The position numbers were made by a program, and so were the translations under genes. From Alectoria sarmentosa (Eukaryota > Ascomycota > Lecanoromycetes > Lecanorales > Parmeliaceae), in NCBI GenBank assembly GCA_009733775.1, contig WOGZ01000275.1, forward strand, positions 1 through 44,533: a stretch of DNA of 44,533 nucleotides, written 5' to 3'. The notes beneath the pieces are model-generated. The model was given only the letters and a program-made list of their open reading frames with translations. It had not been told where the DNA came from and did no database searches. Shown here one piece after another: positions 1 to 11,343 of this stretch. The number at the start of each line of letters is the position of its first letter. Within the stretch, counting starts at the first letter, position 1.

Positions 1-73
1 GGTCGGAGATTCGGAGGGAGGGTGAGGCGGTGGGGGAGAGGGGGACGGGGTCGGCGGTGGTGGGGGTTTGCAT
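1..73 (-). CDS. possible N-terminus of a gene cut by the left edge
   Basis: On the minus strand an ATG at 73 opens a frame with no stop to the window edge (24 codons). The translation is rich in Thr, Pro and Ser (it begins MQTPTTADPVPLSPTASPS), as in the disordered N-termini of many fungal proteins. The stretch is GC-rich with C in wobble positions, unlike the AT-richer DNA at 80-600. If real, it is divergent from the MFS gene at 695 and shares its upstream region. No function can be assigned from 24 residues, and the call rests on composition alone. Confidence 0.3.
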   Translation of the reverse strand, partial: MQTPTTADPVPLSPTASPSLRISD

Positions 74-694
74 TCTGGTGGAGTTGGGATTTGTAGGGGT
101 TTCGCTTGAGGGATTCTGTATGAAAGGATGAGTGAGGTGGCTTAGATCAAAGGCTTGTATGCAATGAACTCTTGAGACAGCCAAGGTAGGTAGGTAGATA
201 CCTAGACGATGGCGAAGCTTCGACGAGGGGGTTTCTTCAATTGCAGTAAAAGAGGACGAATGTAAGTAAATGTCAGATTGCAATTGCTGTTGTACTGCAA
301 AAAATGCGCGAGATCTAGCGATGAAGCAGCCAGCAGGAATTTATATAAACGAAACTTGCTAGACGGTGACATGCTGAAGCAAGCTGATTGGATGAAGAAT
401 GCCAAATCATGAAGAAAGCAAAATGACGCCGGAAATTTCGCTCCGAAGGCGGGATGGCAGGGGGGGTAGCCAATCAGGTACAGGCAGTGACATTCCTTTT
501 TCGCTTAGTCATTGCCCCACAAACTTTTCTACATCCTATCCAACCAATGCTCTGCGATGCATTAAATCGAGCGTGGGGTTCTGTATTGTGTTTAAGATGG
601 GTCTTTTTTCGGCAGCGGCGGCTCTTGGGATGTGCTTTTTCATTGCTGCCAGTTGGGCTTGTTTGGAGAGAATTTCTTCTCGTCGAATACAAGG

Positions 695-2095
695 ATGTCA
701 CGAATCGCTGAGCTTGTCAATCAAAATGATGTTTCAGAGCTAAAGATTGGAGGCGAGAGTCAAGCTGTTATTTTGCCGTTGGGTGACTCAGGGTTGGTTG
801 CGGATCCTCCACCGGATGGCGGGTATGGTTGGGTCTGTGTTGCGTCTGTGTTCATCGTGAATGGCTTCACTTGGGGTGTGACTGCTGTAGGATATCCTTT
901 CCAAACCTTGGAACCATTCTATCCAAAATCTGGAGATTTGGTCTCTAATCACTACGCAAATGAACAGTCATACGGCATCTACCTCGCCCATTATTTGTCC
1001 GCCAACATCTACCCCGACGGCTCCAGCATCGACTTCGCTTTCATTGGCGGCCTCAATTTCTCCATGGCGATGCTCGTAGCTCCACTAGTCACGATCCTGG
1101 CTCGAAAGTTTGGCACGCAAACGCCCATGCTCATGGGAGCTCTGCTACTAGCGGCCGGATACATCTCTGCGTCCTTTGCTCATCGTATCTGGCAGCTCTA
1201 CCTCTCGCAAGGTATACTCGTCGGTTTCGGCGTTGGATTCGTGTCCATTCCAAGTATCGCGATTCTATCGCAATGGTTTGAGAAGAAGCGCAGCTTAGCG
1301 AGCGGCGTCGGCTCGGCTGGCTCAGGAATAGGGGGCCTGATCTTCTCATTCGCGACGCAGGCTATGATCCAGAACATCTCTTTGGCATGGTCCCTCCGCA
1401 TAACGGGAATTATCGCTGGCATGATGAACGTGATAGCTGCGTTGATGATTCGGAACCGCAACAAGGCCATCAAGCCTCCGCAGCGTGGATTTGATACAAA
1501 GTTGCTGCGTAGGTACGATGTGTTCCTGTTGCTGTCCTGGGCATTTATCAGCATGCTTGGCTACATCACCATCCTGTTCTCGCTCTCGGATTTCGCACGC
1601 TCAATTGGGCTTTCGGCCAGCAAAGCTGCTGCGGTATCTGCGTTCCTCAATCTGGGCACTGCGATTGGGCGACCATTGGTTGGGATAGCCAGCGATTACT
1701 TTGGCCGCATGGAGACATCTGGAGTGCTGACGCTGACTTGTGGCATAATGTGCTTCGCTGTTTGGTTACCCGCAACATCTTACGGGGTGACCATACTCTT
1801 CGTCGTTATTAGTGGAGCCTTCTTCGGCGTTTTCTGGATGACCATCGGACCCATCTGCGTCGAAGTCGCTGGTCTCGTCGAACTGGCTTCTTTGCTCTCT
1901 CTATCATGGATGTCGATCGTCTTGCCCACGAGTTTTGCAGAAGTCATCGCACTCGAGCTTCGTCGTCCAAGGTCCGGGCATGATTATCTCTATCCTCAGA
2001 TCTTTGCAGGTTTGGCGTACGTTGTAGCCAGTGGGTGTATGTATGAGCTGCGAAGGTTCAAGCGGAAGCAAAAGTGGCGGGAAGGTGGCATGTGA
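695..2095 (+). CDS. MFS transporter, monocarboxylate-transporter (MCT) type
   Basis: This is a multi-spanning plasma-membrane transporter of the fungal MCT-like branch of the major facilitator superfamily, expected to move a small organic acid or related metabolite by proton symport; the substrate is not predictable. The ATG at 695 is preferred because the family motif DGGYGWV follows at residues 41-47, just before helix 1. Later landmarks are the helix 4-5 stretch GVGFVSIPSIAILSQWFEKK and the C-terminal YLYPQIFAGLAYVVAS, typical of the family. Residues from 887 to 967 (27 codons) do not fit the family and look like an unspliced in-frame intron: it starts GTAGGA, has a CTAAT branch site at 944-948 and ends ACAG. 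Removing it gives 439 aa, the usual length. An earlier in-frame ATG at 632 adds 21 non-conserved residues. Confidence 0.85.
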   Translation: MSRIAELVNQNDVSELKIGGESQAVILPLGDSGLVADPPPDGGYGWVCVASVFIVNGFTWGVTAVGYPFQTLEPFYPKSGDLVSNHYANEQSYGIYLAHYLSANIYPDGSSIDFAFIGGLNFSMAMLVAPLVTILARKFGTQTPMLMGALLLAAGYISASFAHRIWQLYLSQGILVGFGVGFVSIPSIAILSQWFEKKRSLASGVGSAGSGIGGLIFSFATQAMIQNISLAWSLRITGIIAGMMNVIAALMIRNRNKAIKPPQRGFDTKLLRRYDVFLLLSWAFISMLGYITILFSLSDFARSIGLSASKAAAVSAFLNLGTAIGRPLVGIASDYFGRMETSGVLTLTCGIMCFAVWLPATSYGVTILFVVISGAFFGVFWMTIGPICVEVAGLVELASLLSLSWMSIVLPTSFAEVIALELRRPRSGHDYLYPQIFAGLAYVVASGCMYELRRFKRKQKWREGGM

Positions 2096-5000
2096 TCTAG
2101 AGTGTGTTTCGTGTATGTGGATTCTCAAAGTTATCCTTCATTTGTTTGATCCTGCACAACTCTTTTAAGCTCTGTCTCATGTCCCTAACGCGTCGTGTCG
2201 AATCACCGCCTCACGATCAGTGCACATTTGAGTAACCGCGACAATGCTAAACGATCCGCGAGAGGTCACACCCAACATACCCTTCAAAGATCTAAACGCG
2301 AATGAAACCATTCTCTATACAAAATCAAGTCATCGGCTGGAACATGTCTAAGACCAAAATTGGTACACCGGCTTGGATCAAGACACAAGGCGACCTTCAG
2401 ACGCCAACCTCGAGAACACACTGGTCACGCATCGCGACCAATCCGAGAGCAAAGACCTAGAGCAACAGTATACGACATAACATTATTACCCCGAGAGTGA
2501 AGAACGAGCGCATTTAAGCGAACACTCGAAACGCCGCATTCGCTCAGCCCCTTCGCCGCTGCTCAACCTCGTCTCGGTGCCATACGCTCGGCGTCTGGAG
2601 CGTAACTGAGTAGGCATCAAAGCCAAGCCTGCTCGCTTTTTCTCGCGAGAGAGCCTGTGCAGACCGAGTATATGGGCTGAGATCAGGCACTGCCCAGATC
2701 AATGCAGAGATCTCGTGAAACGGCCCATGCGTCTAGCTGGCGGGCGAATCTCCTGACCGGTTCAACGGCTCTGGAATTGACCGGTCCCTAGCAGCTAAGG
2801 AACGACATGGTATGCTGCGTGAGGCGGTTGGTATTTGGATCTATATTCGTTGAAGCTTATAGAGACATTTCATCGAAAGAAAGCTTCTTAGTCTTCTGTG
2901 CTCAAGAGGAAGGCTTAGATGAAGGAGAAGTCTGAGAGTTTGGCGAAGAGCTGATGAAGGTTTATATGTGAGGAATCGCAGGAGATTATTTATTCGGGGG
3001 TGGTCGGTGGCAGCGTTGGTTCGTCCTCGAGCCCGAACAGAAGAAAGATTCTTCATTCTAAAAGCGAGAGTTCCTTCCCGAAATAGATGCAATACGCCAT
3101 CGCAAAAGCGAAGCATAGACCTAGTTGACTATGGAAGGCCATTCACCCCAAGAGGACCTGCGAGACCAACGAGGATCCCTGTCCTTGCTCGGAATGCTTT
3201 TAAGGATGGCGAAGCTGCATAGTTCTAACGCAGAGGCGTTTGTATTACTGGCTAGATATACTCACGAGCACCAAAGGGTTGGCCCAGATACATATCATTG
3301 GAGCTTTTCACGCATGCAGCTCCTCGTATGCAACTTCTCGAATACACCTTTTCGTAAGCAGCGTTTTTTATGCAGCCACGCTCATAAGGCAGGCGGGCTG
3401 CATATAGGGATCGTCACTACGACACATCGAAGGGCGTTTCTCATCGGCTGTGGAGCTGTGAATGGATGTAGGGTCATATACGAAGCGGTGCTGAATTGTT
3501 TTGGTGGCTTACAGACCTTTATTTTCTGGAGTTCTACTCCAGCGCAGGATCTTACGGCCTGTTCGGCACTTGAAGAAAATGTTTCGCGAGTTCGCTGGCG
3601 TCACAAGACAAAGCGGAGCCCTTCCTCCTCCTCTTTCTTGATCATCTCTCGGATATCGTTCTATAATTATTCGATCGTCGTAGTAATGACGGTCAGATCG
3701 ACTTTTCCTCTCATTGTTTAACGCGGAGGACATGTTGTCTATACGCTTCCACCGCGAGAAAGGTATCAAAGAAGTCATCCGATATCTTATCACACATGGG
3801 AGTTAAAGTAAACAACAGAGGAACGGCGCGCGCATGCTGGGTCCTACTTAGAAGTTAGATTACAGCCAGTCTTAATTAGCGCCACGCGGACCTTCTGGGC
3901 CCCTAAAGTTTGTTAGTAATCAGGGGAGACTTGGCGTAGGTACCTCGCTGTCGTTTATTGTCATCGTCGTTGTCTCTCTCCCCCAGCGCCTGTTTCACCT
4001 AGCCATCAAAATATCAGACAATTATCGACAAGGTGTACGCCGAGCTTATCTGTATGAGGAATAGTGGAGATCAGGGTGCGTGTGGCTTGCAGTAGCCTGC
4101 AGTAACGTCTGCCATTTTAATTGAGACCGATGCCATCTAGAGTATGCGATAGGGCCATATGCGACTCGTCATGATATCCGAATGGTCAAATATTTCCTAC
4201 CGAGTCTCAGGATTCTCTTTCCTCTTCATCCAATTTGGTCTCTTTCGGAGGACGCATTCGGTCTCTGTCAGCGCAATATCATTCCGTGTCCCGCCCACCC
4301 ACCTCCAATTGTATATAGCTTCAGACAAGTACTCGAGTTGTGTGCTGCTACAAGCACGGGAGTCTTTTATCCAGCGCTAGGCACGACAAAATGCCTGTCG
4401 AGGCCGCTGTTTGCTTGGTGTTGAGACGGCCCAATCACTCTTTGCGTCATTCCAGTCCAAATTGACATGAGAACACTAAACTATCAAGACATGTATTGCT
4501 GGCCGACCGGATTTAGGTCTCTCTCGTGGCGTTTCTGGTTCGTATGAAAAGAAAGTAATAGCGCTTTCTCCTCTCAAACGTTGCAAAACGTCGGCAGCTT
4601 GTACGCAATGATGTTTTAAAACCGAGTTGATGCTTCCGGAAAGCCGCAAAACAAAGGCAATACGCGCGGCATAAGCGATGTGCCAGCTTCCCGTCGAAGT
4701 TGGATATGTTATAGCCGACAGAGGCGCGCAGGGTTTTCATAGTACAAAAGCAGAGCTCTAAACCCGCTGGGTAGCATCGACGCATCCTCATCAAAAGCAG
4801 CCTTGAGATATCTATCCCGCTTGGAACATGAGTGTCTCTCTTTTCCAAGAATCCGCTTTGAACGTCTCCACGATCCCGGTAAATTATCCTCCGCTAATTC
4901 CTCCCGATGTTTCCAACTGTGATGGATACTTCTCGTAAGTCTACAGATTAGAATCGGTTGTTCTTCACCGTATCAAAGTCCGAGCCGCAGAGCGGGCTGT

Positions 5001-5130
5001 GGGATTACTGGGCTCGTTACATTGTTGTTTGACAGCATTTGGTATTCCCTCAATGGAAAAGTGTCTGGTCCACACGGGACAGAGGCTGACTCTAGAACCT
5101 CTAGTTACCCCACTCCGCCTCTCCTTGCAG
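2096..5130. other. gene-poor stretch
   Basis: No gene is supported here. The longest open frame (3125-3721, plus) has no recognisable domain and an odd composition. Frames at 4182-4424 and 4513-4848 likewise show no family signal. The region contains no tRNA and no obvious repeat by eye. Confidence 0.55.
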
Positions 5131-5929
5131 ATTGCCGGGAGGCCTTTAGACTCCTACCGAGCGGTACTGTGCCCACCTTGTGGTACACCAAGCCTGTCGC
5201 TGGAGAGCAGAGAAACGTACTTCCACTCGAAGTGCACCATGGTCAGCAGCCGCCTCTTTCTTCTAGAAAAGAGACCAAAGCCGCCCCAATGCTGAGAGAT
5301 TTGGTCAGGCACGTGTCAAATCATATTCCACGCGTCTGGCCAGTCCGCCGCCGGTGTCGACCACTTCTCGATCGTGCCAAACGACATCAAAGCCATGGCC
5401 TCATGGGTACTGGCGCGTTGCTGCTTCTTCCGCAAAGGAGGAATGGTCACGAAAGGCTTGAAGAACACCATCGACGCAATCACCGCCGACCCCAGCGTCA
5501 AGATATTCCCGGATCCCCCACTCCGTAAGATGACCGACCGATACCCCCCCTCCACCCCACTCACCACTGCCCTGTATACTTGCTAACGCTGGTAAAAATC
5601 AAGCCACCAGCAGCTCCTTCTACAGTCTCCATATATGGAACTTGATGGACAGCGGGGACGACGATTTCAACCCCGGCAACAACGAACCAGACGTCGGAAT
5701 CGCCATATGCAAAAGCCTCTGGCGGGCTAAGAGAGAGGCACCAGAGGGCAGCCCGGTGCAAGTGGAGCTCCAGCGCCGTTACGAATATCTGTGGGACGGG
5801 GTGGGCAGAATGATACATGACGCAAGCGATAACTGGTGGGATGGCCCTTCGCGGCCTAGCCTTTCCTCCAGTGCAAGCCGACTTGCTTTGAATGAGACTG
5901 TGGGAGCTGGCGATGCGACAGTGGCGTGA
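5131..5929 (+). CDS. uncharacterised Cys-containing fungal protein, three exons, N-terminus unresolved
   Basis: Three pieces join in frame. Exon A (5131-5241) follows a TTGCAG acceptor and begins C-R-E-A-F-R-L-L-P-S-G. Intron 5242-5308 (67 nt) joins it to exon B (5309-5524), giving H-H-G-T-C-Q-I and later FSIVPNDIKAMASW. Intron 5525-5603 has GTAAGA, a CTAAC branch site at 5583-5587 and an AAG acceptor; exon C (5604-5929) ends at TGA. The order Cys...LPSG...TCQI...Cys...KGG resembles small, often secreted ascomycete proteins of unknown function. The signal-peptide exon is not clear: a hydrophobic piece ending at 5041 (G|GTATTC, intron 5042-5130, CTGAC branch) fits in phase but has no ATG. It may be a gene with one more 5' exon or one that has lost its start. 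The 5242 donor (GTCAGC) is weak. Confidence 0.5.
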
Positions 5930-8445
5930 TTTTGTTGAAACGGCCAGATTCTACGAATAGCGTGTATCGGAAAATCAACCATCCACCTGTTCCGCGTACA
6001 AGTATACTCGCTCCCCCCCCCCTTCCCCCCCCCCAAATGAACCGATCCATTTGTTCTCAACCACACTAGCTATTCCATAATCTTATCCTACTCATTTGTG
6101 ATATCCGAGTGACAAGTCCATCACATAGAACATCTATCTTCTCTTACCGTGATTTCACAAGCCTTCTTTCCACTCCCAGCAGCCCACACAACCCGCACAA
6201 CTGATCCTGCGGTTCCGGAAGCGAATCTTTTCAATCATAAAACCTTTTATGACCATGACACAAGTACAATGATCTAGCCATTTTCGATCCTACCTTTAAT
6301 CGTTTGAGCTGCACGATTCATCAACTTGAAAGTTTAGGGCTGACAAGAAAGAAAGCACATTTCAGCTGATGTTTATGCTTCGGACTATATTCTTGGCCAC
6401 AATTAACTGTCTGCCTAGCCTCTCGAGTCAGTCTCATTTCCGAGACCCTACAATAATAAGCTGAGTCATAAATGTATAAGAACACACTGATACCATCACA
6501 GCCTCGGTCAGCCATACCAGACAGCCGATATCCCCGAACCCTCAGATAATACATCCCTTTCGCTATAATCTAGATCGGCACCCGCATACGCAACCAGAAA
6601 GACCGAATTCCAGATGAGAGAATTGCCATTTGAAAAGTAGCACTGGCACTGGCGCTCGCTTCTCTGCGCGCCCGAATCATTTCAGGCTGAGAACCAAACC
6701 CACGTACGAAAACGATGACGATTTCAAGACTGTGCGAGTCGGTCGACTCGAAAGTCTGGAGTAAGCAGCAAACACGAAGTCGAATTCTGATCGCAAAGGA
6801 GATGTCCTCTTCTCGATAAAAGTATGTGATGGAACATGCGGTGTGAATACCACGATATGCTGTTATAAGCCGATGCCGCTGATAGCGACCGTGACGATCG
6901 GATACAGTATGTCTACTCTACGTCGATATCTACATTCGGTGTGGGATATAATCTGCGACAAGCCGCGCTCTCATTCTGCAGAAATAGCACCCGCCTGCAG
7001 TATTTTCAACGCCCCTATCAACTTTCCCTAATCCAAAAAAACATCCTCACATCTCCCACGCGAAAACCCACCCACCTCCCCCATCTCCAAACACCATGAT
7101 CCCCCAGCCGCCACGAAAGCCTTCCGTAACGACCAAAAGAGCGTGCAGGGAAGATCCAAAACCGAACGCCTCCACACCTCCTATCGCCCGTTCCCCCAAA
7201 CCACCACTTACTCTCACCCAACACTCCCCGATAGAACTCGGGATCCGCCCACGGATGAACCGTCAAGGTCGTGCGCGTGCATCAAGGTAAAGTTGGTGCG
7301 ATATCCAAGGTTCCACCTCTGCGATCGCGCCGCAAGGCTGATTTCAACTGCGCAAACTTGGGCTCAGTCAGAGGCCAAGCCATGATGGGAGTGCGGGATC
7401 AAATTATCGGGACTTTTTAAGAGAGAGACGGGAGGGGGGGGTTCGTTTGGCTTGGGCTAGATTCGAGTTGTTGGAGGCAGCTTGCTTTGGGGTAAGAGGT
7501 ATCCGAGATCTTGACGTTTCGTGGCAGGCGTCCATGCTGTCTGTGAATGTCTTCATTTCCCCGTTTCGCCGGCTGGCGAGCATGAATGAAATGAAAAGTC
7601 ACGCGTTGATACATAGTAATCATGTTGATTTATTGAATACAGATACTATATAGGCTCATGCAAAGCAATTATCAGCTCATAAAATCATTGAGATCACAAC
7701 TATTTTTAGCATGAATGCTCGACAGTCTATGATATTCATCTTTGACTCCTATTCTATACTCTCGGCACACCTTTGCTGACCACAGCTCACCATTGTTTCA
7801 AGTTTGATGGATGAAGCGGCAGGTATAGAGCTAGTTATTTCTAGTAATACATTGAAAGAAGTTGTGGGAAGGGGTTTGAGAGATATTCGTATGAGAGAGT
7901 TGTATGGAAGATTTGTATAGGAGGCGGTGAACAACGCATCCGGCCTACGAATACTCGAGAATTTATTTATACTTTTAATCCACGAAGATAGCCCCTCGAT
8001 GCAGTGGTCAGATTATCTGCCTTGTGACACGTATCGATGCAGATTGAAGCGCCTAGTACTGGGCCATGAAACGATAATAATACATTTATGCAACAGCAAG
8101 TAAGCCTCGGAGAAAATGTCTCTCAGCGGTAGGCTATCCGAGCATTGGAAGGGAAAGCCAGGAAGAGTCCACTGAGCGATGGCGGCGTCATTGGAATAAT
8201 AACGAATGCGATGCTTAGGGTTAGGGTGGTCTGTCCACCGGAAAATCCGGACGATGGTGATGTTTCTAATTGTTAGATCTATTGGCATGCCATCCACGCT
8301 TACTCCTAGCAGTCATCGCATAGGTTCTGGCACATCATACCGGCCTCGGCAACGCCCTTTCCTAGAGTCTGCCGAGTGAGCAGCCGTACCATTGTTCCCG
8401 TGTTGCTCGCCTGAGTGCTATTTTCGATTGAGACTCGAGCCAGCG
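5930..8445. other. mostly empty stretch, one weak small ORF
   Basis: It begins with runs of C near 6014-6034. At 7096-7290 a 64-codon plus-strand frame follows a CT-rich leader (7031-7095) with a good AUG context and is rich in Pro, Arg and Lys; it could be a small gene or leader exon but has no recognisable family. A minus-strand frame at 8013-8297 reads smoothly but is also unidentified. Nothing else is supported. Confidence 0.4.
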
Positions 8446-9660
8446 TCATCTGATAGTCAGTGCGACGCCCACGTCCATGCAATAACGCTTCCACAATTGC
8501 AAATTATCGTGGCAAAGCAACCAGAATAACAGCCCGAGACATCTCCTGTGCTCTCCAACGAGCAAGACCAACTCGCTTAGATTCGGCGTCTGGTGGGACT
8601 TGCACGCAATCACGCTTTCCACAAGGTGACTATACATCCAGGCGCATCCTCCACCATCAACCGTACAATTCTCGAGTCGGGTAAAATCCGACGCGAATTG
8701 GTCCCCCTCGCTCTGAATCCTTAGTAGTCGCAATGGCTTAGGAAGCACCAGATAAAGCTCAGACGGATCACTGCGGCCCCAATGAGGGTCAAGAAGACTC
8801 CAGGAAACATACACCTCGTGAAGAGACTCAAATTCCACTAGAGATCCCACGAATGACGCTGGCTGGCCAGGCGCTAGCATAGTCAGGTGCTGTAGCGTGG
8901 ACTTCGAATATAGCAGACCGCTCCGGATTAAGAAAGGGTTATAACCTTGCTCTGGCTCTGCAAGTAAAGGGATGGAGTATTTGAACGTCTGCAGTTGGTA
9001 GAATCCTTTCAGAAAATCGTGGAGTTGTTTCGACTGAAAGCGACAGTCCCAAAGCTCCAAGCGGGTGAGATGAAATTGGACTGGTGCGAAGGGATCATGA
9101 TTGGGTTCGTCAAAACCGCAATTTTGGGTTGACAGCAATCTCAAAGAGGGTAAAGCTCTCAATGCCCGCGTGATGCCGAACGTTAGGACTGGCTTCTTGA
9201 GGAATCGTACGTAGACATTTACGAGATTGGTGAGAATGGGAGAGGGTGCCAATGGTGCATTCCAGAATTGCATCTCGAAACCTGAGATGTCCACGTCCTC
9301 CATTGCCAAGGTTTTGAGATTGGGCAGTAGCGGTATCAGCCTCTCAAGATCCTGCTGCTCTGTGCGCCGGCCATTAGATCTAGAGCTACCGCGGCGGAAA
9401 GTGAGGTTGACAACATAGTGATCGAGAAGAGGGTGTCTGCGGTCGTCAAGGAGCAACTCTCCAAAAGGACCCCCCTTACCTACGACCTTGTTGCCAACTA
9501 TAGCGAAATTCCTGATCATTGTTCGATGAGCTTCGAGGTGTGGCTGTGCCGCGATGTACGTCCTCCGGCACACCTGAGCGAAGTTCTCCAGGTCTGCTGG
9601 CAGCACGATCAGAGTGATTTGATCAAGAATTTCATTGGGAAGATCGGCGAAGCTTGCCAT
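8446..9660 (-). CDS. F-box-like protein
   Basis: A single uninterrupted 404-codon frame. The N-terminus (ADLPNEILDQITLIVLPADL, then V-C-R-R) is a fungal F-box: Leu-Pro-x-Glu-Ile-Leu followed by a Leu/Cys-rich helix. This segment would bind Skp1 in an SCF ubiquitin ligase. The rest has irregular leucine-rich stretches (LERLIPLLPNLKTLAMEDVD, LRALPSLRLLSTQNCGFDEP, LTRLELWDCRF), the usual substrate-recognition part of fungal F-box/LRR-like proteins. The start is the first ATG, right at the F-box. There is no intron signal inside the frame. The target protein cannot be predicted, and nothing links it to the peptide locus 1.7 kb away. Confidence 0.85.
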   Translation of the reverse strand: MASFADLPNEILDQITLIVLPADLENFAQVCRRTYIAAQPHLEAHRTMIRNFAIVGNKVVGKGGPFGELLLDDRRHPLLDHYVVNLTFRRGSSRSNGRRTEQQDLERLIPLLPNLKTLAMEDVDISGFEMQFWNAPLAPSPILTNLVNVYVRFLKKPVLTFGITRALRALPSLRLLSTQNCGFDEPNHDPFAPVQFHLTRLELWDCRFQSKQLHDFLKGFYQLQTFKYSIPLLAEPEQGYNPFLIRSGLLYSKSTLQHLTMLAPGQPASFVGSLVEFESLHEVYVSWSLLDPHWGRSDPSELYLVLPKPLRLLRIQSEGDQFASDFTRLENCTVDGGGCAWMYSHLVESVIACKSHQTPNLSELVLLVGEHRRCLGLLFWLLCHDNLQLWKRYCMDVGVALTIR

Positions 9661-11343
9661 GTCGCCCTAAGCGCTATCGCGTCGAGGCAGACTAGCTGAA
9701 ACCGAAAGCTGGAGCGTTGCAAGTAGACAGGACAGTTTTGTACGCAGCAGACGGAGGGCTAGAAGTTGTATATTTCAGAGGAGCTTCCAAAGTTTTTGGA
9801 AAGAGGGTTGGGTTGGGCTCGTAATATGGTACCCTAAGCCATTCTACTTACATAAGCGCCAAGGCCACCCCGCTCAAGGAGTCACACCCTAAGTACTTGA
9901 TCATTTGTGATATGTTTTACGCAGTAACGTTTCTCCTCGATAACCCTCATCAGGACGTCGCTGTCGCCGCTGATGTACCTACCTTTCCAGAATATTTCGG
10001 CTCTGGTTTCCAATGATCGGAGCCTATCAAATATACTAATTCGTGAAGAAAATATTCGATCTGCAAATACACAACCCGGGCCTCCACGGTTGAGACCAAG
10101 TTTGGGACTCAAAATAGCGTGATGTATCTTGGAGCTATCATTATGCGCATCCCAAGACGGAGACACGCATATGCAAGCTGCAAATTGGACCAATGGGACT
10201 TCTCGGAAGACCTCGGCGATCTTCTGCGCCAGGGTGGATGAAGAGAATGCGTCTATTGAGTAAGTGATAACTCGTAACTAGGCTTCACAGTGCTGATGAT
10301 GTTGCGTGATGGGATGTTCAAAGCGACCATTTATCAATGAGATTGATAGGTCGCGCGGCAACATCCACTCGTGCTCAATTCCCGACAAAACGCAGGCTCC
10401 AAGGTCCTGGCGCGAAAAATAGAAATGAGACTGCTATCGTCCCGCTTTTGACTGTGGAGAGTTCTAAGAGAGTCATATGGCCCAGGATCTAAAGGTAATC
10501 GTAGCCTTACTATTCTATGAGCGGAGCGAATAGTAGGGCTACAATTAGTGGATTTATCAAAATCGAGTCTCGATGAAACAACATCTCCGAGAGAATGACA
10601 CAACCTCCTCGTCTGTAGAGAGGAGCGTGCAGCGCCAGATTTGGTCAGGGAAATGCGTAAATGTAGCTGCGTCGAGGCTTGTGTTTAAATCTTGGGACCT
10701 TCCGCACTGCTTACGAAGAAGCCAAGCCCCAGGGTCGAAAGCACCGCTAGAGTCATCCTAGACTGTGGGAATTCACCGCTCATAACATTGGCCGTTCCTT
10801 AGCACTAGATATCTTGTAGTGGGTCCTTTTCTTAGATATACCCTTGAAGACTTTGCACTTTGTCTTCTGCATACCACGGTCGCATGGCGAAAGTTCTAAC
10901 TCAGTGTGAGATAGATTGACCCGAGTCTTTCTGTCGTTGCCGCAGTCCTGAGCTGGCAAAACAAACCAGTGAGTGCTTTTCTTCTTCTTGCATGGCCATA
11001 TGAGAGATCCCATCATCTGGGGAATGGTATCTCTCCTCGCTGAGCTGTTTTACAATACTGATGTCAATGTGTCGATGAGGCAAACAGATCAGTTCAAGTG
11101 CTCCGATTTTCCATCTGCGACTCTTGATTTTGAAGAAACGTGTACAACAAGACAACTATCGGTCCGCGAAGCGCATTATGCACAAGGTCAAGCCTTTTAG
11201 CCTTTACGTCTATGAATCTGAGGACGACGGACGCTCTGGGATACCGAACCAGTCCGACTCTGGCAACAAGCCATAACCCTCACCGTTTGGATACAAATCA
11301 CTCCCCTCGAAACCGAACACTAGAGACTTTGGTCAGCGCCCTG
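9661..11343. other. intergenic, no gene seen
   Basis: Only short unrelated frames on both strands; none shows a domain, a signal peptide or a consistent splice pattern. The F-box promoter should lie at the left end. The frame at 11140-11415 (plus) overlaps the 3' end of the UstYa gene and is judged a shadow. Confidence 0.5.

Noticed and set aside
3125..3721. 198-codon plus-strand frame
   Set aside because: No domain, irregular composition, no start context or promoter-like leader, and no similarity to any family I recognise. Length alone is weak evidence.
6014..6034. Runs of C as a regulatory element
   Set aside because: Plain homopolymer tracts with no associated gene or conserved motif.
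8306..8494. Extra C-terminal exon of the F-box gene
   Set aside because: The F-box frame ends naturally at 8446 and no donor/acceptor pair joins it to this frame in phase.
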